Origin: JBOGZD01 sp050697155
GTDB taxonomy: Bacteria > Actinomycetota > Thermoleophilia > Solirubrobacterales > 70-9
Direction of reading: 5' to 3'
DNA length: 19,050 nt
Assembly (NCBI GenBank): GCA_050697155.1
Contig: JBOGZD010000057.1
Span: 1 to 19,050, forward strand
Part shown: positions 14,456 through 19,050 of the stretch, in pieces
Numbering within the stretch: the first letter of the stretch is position 1
Layout of the letters: each line of letters begins with the position of its first letter
Translations under genes and position numbers: made by a program
Notes under the pieces: generated by a model
The model's input: the letters and a program-made list of their open reading frames with translations, nothing else
Told to the model about the DNA's origin: nothing
Databases searched by the model: none

Positions 14456-15397
14456 ATGAGGGCACTGGTCACCGGTGGCGCCGGGTTCATCGGCTCACAC
14501 CTGGTCGACGCGCTGGTCGAGCGTGGCGACGAGGTCCTCGTGCTCGACGACCTCTCCACCGGACGGCGCGAGAACCTCGCCGCCGCACTCGCCGCGGGCG
14601 CGACCCTGGTCGAGGTCAGCGTCACCGACGGCGACGCCGTCGCCGCCGCATTCGCCGAGCATCGCCCGGAGCAGGTCTTCCACCTCGCCGCCCAGATCGA
14701 CGTCCGGGTCTCCGTCGCCGACCCGGTGTTCGACCTCGACGTCAACGTCGCCGGGACGATCAGGGTGCTCGAGGCCTGCCGCGCTCACGACGCCCGGCGG
14801 CTGCTGTTCGCCTCGACCGGTGGCGCGATCTACGGCGAGGGCGAGGGCCGCGAGCTGCCGCTGGCCGAGGACACCGAGTGCCTCCCCGACGCCCCCTACG
14901 GACAGAGCAAGCACGCGGCCGAGGGCTACGTCTCGCTGTTCCGCCGCCTGCACGGCGTCGGCGCCGCCGCGCTGCGCCTCGGCAACGTCTACGGCCCGCG
15001 CCAGGACCCGCACGGCGAGGCGGGCGTGGTCGCGATCTTCTGCGGGGCGCTGCTCGGCGGGACCACCCCGCGGGTGTTCGGCGACGGGCTGCAGACCCGC
15101 GACTACGTCCACGTCGCCGACGTCGTCGCCGCCTTCCTCGCCGCCGCGGGCAGCGACGGCGAGGGGCCCTACAACGTCGGCACCGGGGTCGAGACCAGCG
15201 TCCTCGACCTCGGGGCGAGGCTCGCGACCGCGGGTGGCGGCGAGTTCGCCCCCGAGATGGCTCCACCGCGCCCCGGCGAGGTCCAGCGGATCTCGATCGA
15301 CCCCGGCCGCGCCGAGCGCGAGCTGGGCTGGCGAGCGGAGGTCGACCTAGACCGGGGACTGGCGCTTACGCTCGAGAGCTTCCGGGCCTCGGGCTGA
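14456..15397 (+). CDS. galE: NAD-dependent sugar-nucleotide epimerase, GalE-type
   Basis: A 313-residue extended short-chain dehydrogenase. The N-terminal Rossmann motif is TGGAGFIGSHL (6-16), followed by DDLSTGRREN (31-40), the region found in UDP-glucose 4-epimerases. HLAAQIDVRVSVADP and NVAGTIRVLEA are conserved family blocks. The catalytic pair is Y148 and K152 in APYGQSKHAAE, with the upstream serine in FASTGGAIYG. RLGNVYGPRQDP and FGDGLQTRDYVHVADV complete the substrate side. It should interconvert UDP-sugars epimeric at C4 (for example UDP-glucose and UDP-galactose), supplying donors for the neighbouring polysaccharide genes; a related specificity such as UDP-glucuronate or UDP-GlcNAc is possible. 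The DEVYG signature of dTDP-glucose dehydratases is absent. It shares a promoter island with argS and ends one base from the convergent protease gene. Confidence 0.85.
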   Translation: MRALVTGGAGFIGSHLVDALVERGDEVLVLDDLSTGRRENLAAALAAGATLVEVSVTDGDAVAAAFAEHRPEQVFHLAAQIDVRVSVADPVFDLDVNVAGTIRVLEACRAHDARRLLFASTGGAIYGEGEGRELPLAEDTECLPDAPYGQSKHAAEGYVSLFRRLHGVGAAALRLGNVYGPRQDPHGEAGVVAIFCGALLGGTTPRVFGDGLQTRDYVHVADVVAAFLAAAGSDGEGPYNVGTGVETSVLDLGARLATAGGGEFAPEMAPPRPGEVQRISIDPGRAERELGWRAEVDLDRGLALTLESFRASG

Positions 15398-15398
15398 G

Positions 15399-16667
15399 CT
15401 ACGAGCCCGTCTCGCGCTCGAACGCCAGCGCCGCCCCGATCCGCTCCACCTTCGTGGGATGGGTTCCGAACAGGACCTGCAACAGCTCGGGTGGGTCGGG
15501 GTCGGAGAGATTGGTGCGCGCGAGCCGGAGCTGGAGGTCGACCAGGGCCTGCGGGTCATCGGTGAGCTCGAGCGCGAAGTGGTCGGCCGAGGCCTCGACC
15601 TTGCGCGAGAGCTGGTTGCCGGGGACATTCAGGATCAGGGTCGCGGCAAAGATCGCGAGCAGGTAGGCGGGCACCGCCGCCGGCGAGCCCGAGGCGAAGC
15701 CGCCGCGGGCCGCGAGGGCACCGCCGAGCTCGCGGACGAAGAGGAGCCCGAGCGGGGCGACGATGGCGACGAATGCGATTCCGCGCGGGATGTCGTCGTG
15801 GGCGACGTGGGCGAGCTCGTGGGCGACGACGGACTCGAGCTCTGGGCGGTCGGCCTCCTCGACCAGGTTGTCGTACAGGACCACCCGCTTCGTGGGGCCG
15901 ATCCCGTCGACGTAGGCGTTCAGCGAGGTGACCCGGCGGCTCGCGTCGACGCTGTAGACCTCGCCGATCTCGACGCCGCCCCGGCGCCCGAGCTCGAGCA
16001 CCTCCGAGCGCAGCTCACTCGACTCCGGCAGCGGCTCGAAGCGATTGAAGATCGGCGCCAGCACCACCGGGGCGAGCCAGGTGAAGGCGGTGGCGAGGAC
16101 CACCACCGCGCCCGAGCCCGGAAGCCACCAGCGGCGCGGAAACCGCCGCACCAGCGCGAGCAGCAGGAAGGCGCCGCCCGCGATCAGCACGCAGGCGATC
16201 CCCGCCGAGCGCGCCACGTCCCAGGACCACGAGCCCAGTGACTGCTGCGAGAGGCCGAAGTCGACCGCGCGCTCGTGCGCGGCGAGCCGGGTGGGCAGGG
16301 TCGCGGCGGCGCCGATCACCGCCACACCGGCGCCCGCGACGGCGGCGCCGGCCAGCGGCCTGGCGGCGAGCCGCTCGAGCCGGCGGCGGACCGGCGAGGG
16401 GTGGCCGAGCGCAACCGCGAGCACCACCGCGCCCTCGACCGCGATCCCCGCGATCAGCAGCCAGCGCTGGCCGTCGCGGTAGTCGCGCGCCCGCTCGAGC
16501 TCGCTCGGCGCGAAGTAATCGTCCTCGACGACCGGCAGCGGGTCCGGCGGCTGCTCGCCCGGTCGCAGGAGCCAGACCGCCGCCTCGGCGACGAGCACCA
16601 TCGCCACCGCGACGCCGCCGACCCTGACGGCGGTCGAGCGCGGGGGGGCCAACCTCGCGAACCTCAT
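15399..16667 (-). CDS. M48 family membrane zinc metalloprotease (Ste24/HtpX-like)
   Basis: A 422-residue polytopic membrane protease. The zinc site is HELAH (H283, E284, H287) in ESVVAHELAHVAHDD, with the third ligand E358 in KVEASADHFAL. Other family marks are NAYVDGIGPTKRVVLYDNLVE (250-270) before the zinc helix and the ending THPTKVERIGAAL. Membrane segments appear at about 16-34, 69-88, 104-122, 153-173, 185-206, 297-312 and 331-347, as in the Ste24 CAAX-protease type, where an N-terminal multi-helix domain precedes the peptidase domain. In bacteria such proteins act in membrane protein quality control; the native substrate is unknown. The ATG at 16667 is 8 bases from TATCGT. It runs convergent to the epimerase (one base between stops) and divergent from the phosphoesterase. 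Confidence 0.9.
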   Translation of the reverse strand: MRFARLAPPRSTAVRVGGVAVAMVLVAEAAVWLLRPGEQPPDPLPVVEDDYFAPSELERARDYRDGQRWLLIAGIAVEGAVVLAVALGHPSPVRRRLERLAARPLAGAAVAGAGVAVIGAAATLPTRLAAHERAVDFGLSQQSLGSWSWDVARSAGIACVLIAGGAFLLLALVRRFPRRWWLPGSGAVVVLATAFTWLAPVVLAPIFNRFEPLPESSELRSEVLELGRRGGVEIGEVYSVDASRRVTSLNAYVDGIGPTKRVVLYDNLVEEADRPELESVVAHELAHVAHDDIPRGIAFVAIVAPLGLLFVRELGGALAARGGFASGSPAAVPAYLLAIFAATLILNVPGNQLSRKVEASADHFALELTDDPQALVDLQLRLARTNLSDPDPPELLQVLFGTHPTKVERIGAALAFERETGS

Positions 16668-16674
16668 ACCCGCC

Positions 16675-16681
16675 TACGATA
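16675..16681. promoter_or_regulatory. Overlapping divergent -10 elements for protease and phosphoesterase
   Basis: On the minus strand TATCGT (16681-16676) ends 8 bases before the protease ATG at 16667. On the plus strand TACGAT (16675-16680) could start a transcript near 16687, leaving about 20 C-rich bases before the phosphoesterase ATG at 16709, with no ribosome site. As at 14437-14446, one AT-rich spot appears to fire in both directions. Confidence 0.5.
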
Positions 16682-16708
16682 ATCCGCCGCCCCCGCGCTC
16701 CCCGCCCC

Positions 16709-17455
16709 ATGCGCCTCGCGATCCTCAGCGACATCCACGCCAACCTGCCCGCGCTCGAGGCGGTGCTGGCCGAGGTCGAGGGGGCCGGCGTCGACGACGT
16801 CTGGTGCCTGGGCGACGTGGTCGGCTACGGCGCCGACCCGGACGAATGCACGCAGGTGGTCGCCGAGCGCTGCTCGCTGTGCCTGGTGGGCAACCACGAC
16901 CTCGCCGTGCTCGACGCGCTCGACATCTCCACCTTCTCCCCGGCGGCATCCGCCGCCGTGCGCTGGACGCGCGAGGTGATCAGCGACGAGGCGATCGAGT
17001 ACCTGCGGTCGCTCGAGCCGGCCGACGAGAGCCGCGAGGTCAGCCTCTACCACGCCTCGCCCCGCGATCCGGTCTGGGAGTACGTGCTGTGGCCCGACCA
17101 GGCGGCTGAGTGCATCCACGCCCAAGCCTCGCGGGTGAGCCTGATCGGCCACTCACACGTCGCCCTCTTCTTCGTGCTCTCGGACCGCGTGGCCGGCGAG
17201 CAGGCCGATGCCCGCGGAGCGCAGGCGGGGGCGGGAACCAGCCTCACCCTCGACGAGGGCCGCTGGCTGATCAACCCCGGCAGCGTCGGCCAGCCGCGCG
17301 ACGGCGATCCGCGCGCCGCCTGGCTCGAGCTCGACACCGATGGCTGGTCGGCCACCTACCACCGGGTCGACTACGACATCGACCGCGCCGCCGAGTCGAT
17401 CCTGGCGACCGACCTCCCCGAGCACCTGGCCCGGCGCCTGTACGTAGGCCAGTAG
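16709..17455 (+). CDS. Calcineurin-like metallophosphoesterase (YfcE-type)
   Basis: A 248-residue cytosolic phosphoesterase with a full two-metal site: D8 and H10 in LSDIHAN, D36 in CLGDVVGYG, N62-H63 in VGNHD, H115 in LYHASP, and H148 and H150 in IGHSHV. The block INPGSVGQPRDGDPRAAW (188-205) is typical of the Metallophos_2 branch that includes YfcE and MJ0936-like enzymes, which cleave phosphodiester or phosphomonoester model substrates; the physiological substrate is generally unknown. Length and order are normal for the family. It has no signal peptide. It is divergent from the M48 protease, and a hairpin (17484-17540) follows its stop, so it is probably a single-gene transcript. Confidence 0.9.
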   Translation: MRLAILSDIHANLPALEAVLAEVEGAGVDDVWCLGDVVGYGADPDECTQVVAERCSLCLVGNHDLAVLDALDISTFSPAASAAVRWTREVISDEAIEYLRSLEPADESREVSLYHASPRDPVWEYVLWPDQAAECIHAQASRVSLIGHSHVALFFVLSDRVAGEQADARGAQAGAGTSLTLDEGRWLINPGSVGQPRDGDPRAAWLELDTDGWSATYHRVDYDIDRAAESILATDLPEHLARRLYVGQ

Positions 17456-17483
17456 TGGAAGGCATGCCGGAACCCCCGAAAGC

Positions 17484-17540
17484 CCGCGGCTCTGACGCCG
17501 AAACTGCCGCGCGCGAGGCCCCGGCAGGTAAGAGCCGCGG
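17484..17540 (+). terminator. Nested inverted repeat between phosphoesterase and lipoprotein
   Basis: CCGCGGCTCT (17484-17493) pairs perfectly with AGAGCCGCGG (17531-17540). Inside the loop CTGCCG (17504-17509) pairs with CGGCAG (17522-17527). The result is a long two-tier hairpin starting 28 bases after the phosphoesterase stop. There is no U-run after it, so it may be a non-canonical terminator. Because it ends six bases before the TACACT of the lipoprotein promoter and covers the place of a -35 box, it could instead be an operator. Confidence 0.5.
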
Positions 17541-17546
17541 CATTAC

Positions 17547-17552
17547 TACACT
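17547..17552 (+). promoter_or_regulatory. -10 element for a leaderless lipoprotein-kinase transcript
   Basis: TACACT fits TANNNT and ends 7 bases before the ATG at 17560. No Shine-Dalgarno sequence lies between. Its position supports the ATG at 17560 rather than the in-frame ATG at 17464, which would give a long polar N-terminus ahead of the signal peptide. Confidence 0.5.
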
Positions 17553-17559
17553 CGCCGCG

Positions 17560-18135
17560 ATGCCAGGGCGGCTTCGAGAAACCCTGCTCGCGGCCGCGAT
17601 CGCCGCCGCGCTTGCCGGCTGCGGCTCGGACGAGGACGGGACGATTCCGCCTGCCGACGCGGAGAGCCTTCTCGCCCAGCTTGATGCGGTCGAAGAGTCG
17701 ATCGCCGACGGCGAATGCGACGAAGCGCAAATTCGAGCGCAGGACCTCACGGACCTCGTCAACGAGCTTCCCGCAGAGGTGGGGACCGAGACGAAGGAGG
17801 CGCTCCGCGAGGCATCGGACAACCTCGTTGGCCTGGCGGCCGAGCAGTGCGAGCCCACGGGCGCCACCGGGGAGGACGGCGTCGAGCCGACTACCGAGAC
17901 CGAGGAGCCGACGACCGAGACCACGACCACGACCACCGAGGAGACCACCACCGACGAGGACGAGCCGGAGGAGGAAGAGGAGGAACAGGAGCCGCCCGAA
18001 GAGGAGCAGGAGCCGCCCGAAGAGGAGCCTCCCCCCTCCGACGATGACCCGGGAGGAGGCCCCGGCGGCGGAGGCGGCGGCGGGCAGCCCCCGAGCGGCG
18101 GCCTCGGGCCCGGCGGCGGAGGCGAGGGTCGATGA
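17560..18135 (+). CDS. Acidic lipoprotein coupled to a Ser/Thr kinase
   Basis: A 191-residue lipoprotein. The signal peptide MPGRLRETLLAAAIAAALAG ends in a lipobox LAG-C (C21), so it should be lipidated and anchored on the outer face of the membrane. Residues 30-98 look like a small helical bundle (PADAESLLAQLDAVEES, AQIRAQDLTDLVNEL, TKEALREASDNLVGLAA) with cysteines C53 and C97, which could form a disulfide. The rest is low complexity: Thr/Glu (108-132), Glu/Pro (133-159) and Gly/Pro (164-190), like a wall-spanning spacer. No family name is recognised. The stop overlaps the kinase ATG (ATGA, 18132-18135), so the two are translated together; the lipoprotein may be a sensor or partner of the kinase, though this is inference from gene order. 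Confidence 0.78.
   Translation: MPGRLRETLLAAAIAAALAGCGSDEDGTIPPADAESLLAQLDAVEESIADGECDEAQIRAQDLTDLVNELPAEVGTETKEALREASDNLVGLAAEQCEPTGATGEDGVEPTTETEEPTTETTTTTTEETTTDEDEPEEEEEEQEPPEEEQEPPEEEPPPSDDDPGGGPGGGGGGGQPPSGGLGPGGGGEGR
17980..18021 (+). repeat. 21-base tandem repeat inside the lipoprotein gene
   Basis: Two adjacent 21-base units (17980-18000 and 18001-18021) differ at one base and each encode EEQEPPE. They lie in the Glu/Pro spacer, and a third, shortened unit follows. Being a multiple of three, copy number can change without breaking the frame, so spacer length may vary between strains. Confidence 0.75.
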
Positions 18136-19050
18136 GCTCCACGATCTCGGACCGCTACGAGCTCGGCGATCGGCTCGGCTCGGGCGGCATGTCGACGGTG
18201 TACCGCGCCACGGACCAGGTGCTGGAGCGCACCGTCGCGGTCAAGGTCCTCGCCGAGCACCTCTCCGACGACGACAAGTTCGTCGCCCGCTTCCGCCGCG
18301 AGGCGCTCGCGGTGGCAAAGCTGATCCACCCGAACATCGTCCAGGTCTACGACACCGGGGTCGACGAGCACCGCCACTACATCGTCATGGAGTACGTCGA
18401 GGGCCGCTCGGTGGCGCAGCTCCTGCAGACCAAGGGGGCGCTGGGACCGGAGCTGGCGGTCGAGGTCGGCACCCAGGGGTGCGCCGGGCTCGAGTACGCC
18501 CACCGACAGGGGATCATCCACCGCGACGTCAAGCCCGGCAACCTGATGGTGATCGGAGGCCCGGCGGGGCGGCGGCCGCGGGGCAACTCCGCCCACGAAC
18601 CGCCGACCGGGGAGATGACGGTCAAGCTGACCGACTTCGGGATCGCGCGCGCAGGCGCGCAGACGCGGCTGACCCAGGTCGGGTCGGTGGTCGGCACCGC
18701 CGCGTACCTCGCCCCCGAGCAGGCGCGCGGCGAGGAGGCGACGCCGGCCTCGGACGTGTTCGCGCTCGGCGTCGTCCTCTACCAGGTGCTCACCGGGCGG
18801 CTTCCGTGGGAGGGCTCGACCCTCGCCGAGCTGGCGATCAGGCGCGAGAACGAGCGGCCGCTACCCCCCACCTCGTATGACTCCGAGATCCCCGAGACGC
18901 TGTCCCAGGCGGTCCTGCGGGCGCTGGAGGGAGACGTCGCAGACCGCTACGGGTCCGCGCGCGAGCTCTCGCGCGCGCTCGGCGCGGGACTCGCCGGTCG
19001 CGAGCCGCCGCCGCCCGAGGAGGCGGCCACGCGCGCCCTCGGGGGTGCGC
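18132..19050 (+). CDS. Hanks-type Ser/Thr protein kinase, 3' end beyond the window
   Basis: The first 306 residues of a PknB-like kinase are present; the frame is open at the window edge. All catalytic elements are visible: Gly-rich loop LGSGGMSTVY (15-24), VAIK-type lysine K38, helix-C glutamate E57, HRDVKPGN (130-137, D132), DFG (168-170), activation segment with GTAAYLAPE (188-196) and SDVFALGVVLYQVLTG (207-222). Between the catalytic loop and DFG there is an extra Gly/Pro/Arg-rich stretch (about 141-161) not found in typical PknB proteins. After the domain ends (about 285) a Pro/Glu-rich linker begins; a membrane helix and extracellular domain often follow but cannot be seen here. Its ATG overlaps the lipoprotein stop by four bases, so expression is coupled to it. 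Confidence 0.92.
   Translation, partial: MSSTISDRYELGDRLGSGGMSTVYRATDQVLERTVAVKVLAEHLSDDDKFVARFRREALAVAKLIHPNIVQVYDTGVDEHRHYIVMEYVEGRSVAQLLQTKGALGPELAVEVGTQGCAGLEYAHRQGIIHRDVKPGNLMVIGGPAGRRPRGNSAHEPPTGEMTVKLTDFGIARAGAQTRLTQVGSVVGTAAYLAPEQARGEEATPASDVFALGVVLYQVLTGRLPWEGSTLAELAIRRENERPLPPTSYDSEIPETLSQAVLRALEGDVADRYGSARELSRALGAGLAGREPPPPEEAATRALGGA

Noticed and set aside
14431..14745. N-terminal extension of argS to an ATG at 14745
   Set aside because: The added 105 residues are antisense to the epimerase and do not resemble ArgRS; the normal N-terminus and the TATATT hexamer fit the ATG at 14430.
12889..15666. Plus-strand frame of 925 codons across argS, the epimerase and the protease
   Set aside because: It is the antisense shadow of argS continuing out of frame into the epimerase. 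The composition is Arg/Gly-rich with no recognisable domain, while argS and the epimerase have complete motifs.
17110..17559. Extended lipoprotein frame starting upstream at 17110 or 17464
   Set aside because: The first part lies inside the phosphoesterase gene and the extension puts 30 or more polar residues ahead of the signal peptide. The ATG at 17560 gives a proper lipoprotein signal and a leaderless-type promoter.
1..19050. CRISPR arrays, tRNA or rRNA genes, insertion sequences, prophage or attachment sites
   Set aside because: No spaced repeat array of CRISPR form, no tRNA cloverleaf or rRNA-like sequence, and no transposase or integrase coding region was seen.

Overview
The window is very GC-rich, with G or C at almost every third codon position. 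It has densely packed genes, several GTG and TTG starts, and TANNNT hexamers just 6-9 bases ahead of start codons, a layout typical of leaderless transcripts in Actinomycetota. An LPFTG cell-wall sorting signal, a Wzz/bacterial tyrosine autokinase and a Hanks-type Ser/Thr kinase point to a Gram-positive high-GC actinobacterium. A deep lineage such as Thermoleophilia/Solirubrobacterales is my inference from gene style and is not proven by anything here.

Layout. Positions 1-12704 are a surface polysaccharide locus. Two paralogous family-2 glycosyltransferases (122-1075 minus, 1110-2066 plus) diverge from a 34-base spacer. The plus arm continues with a polytopic O-antigen polymerase/ligase-like protein (2126-3619) and a family-4 glycosyltransferase (3616-4779) that overlaps it by 4 bases. 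Against this runs a leftward operon from 10246 to 4685: O-antigen ligase-like protein with a TPR tail, Wzz plus tyrosine autokinase, and two family-2 glycosyltransferases. Its last gene overlaps the family-4 glycosyltransferase tail to tail by 95 bases. Divergent from the operon, behind a repeat- and hairpin-rich leader, lies a small secreted protein with an LPFTG sortase signal (10422-10886). After a 300-base repeat-bearing gap comes the polyprenyl-phosphate sugar-phosphate transferase (11187-12704) that should start the repeat unit. No flippase is visible, so the locus probably extends leftwards or the flippase is elsewhere.

Positions 12751-17455 are mostly housekeeping: argS (minus), a GalE-type epimerase (plus) that shares a back-to-back promoter with argS and could feed sugar nucleotides to the locus, a Ste24/HtpX-like M48 membrane protease (minus), and a YfcE-like metallophosphoesterase (plus) divergent from it. 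Positions 17456-19050 hold a hairpin, an acidic lipoprotein gene with its own leaderless-type promoter, and a Ser/Thr kinase gene that overlaps it as ATGA and runs off the window.

In the expected scheme, the transferase loads the first sugar on undecaprenyl phosphate, the five glycosyltransferases extend it, the two Wzy/WaaL-like proteins polymerise or ligate it, and the Wzz/tyrosine kinase sets chain length and export. The most notable signals are an ArgRS whose HIGH signature is replaced by TAAG, a set of leaderless-type promoters including overlapping divergent pairs, a switch-like leader with three 13-base tandem repeats before the LPFTG gene, a G-tract tandem repeat before the sugar transferase, and the translationally coupled lipoprotein-kinase pair.
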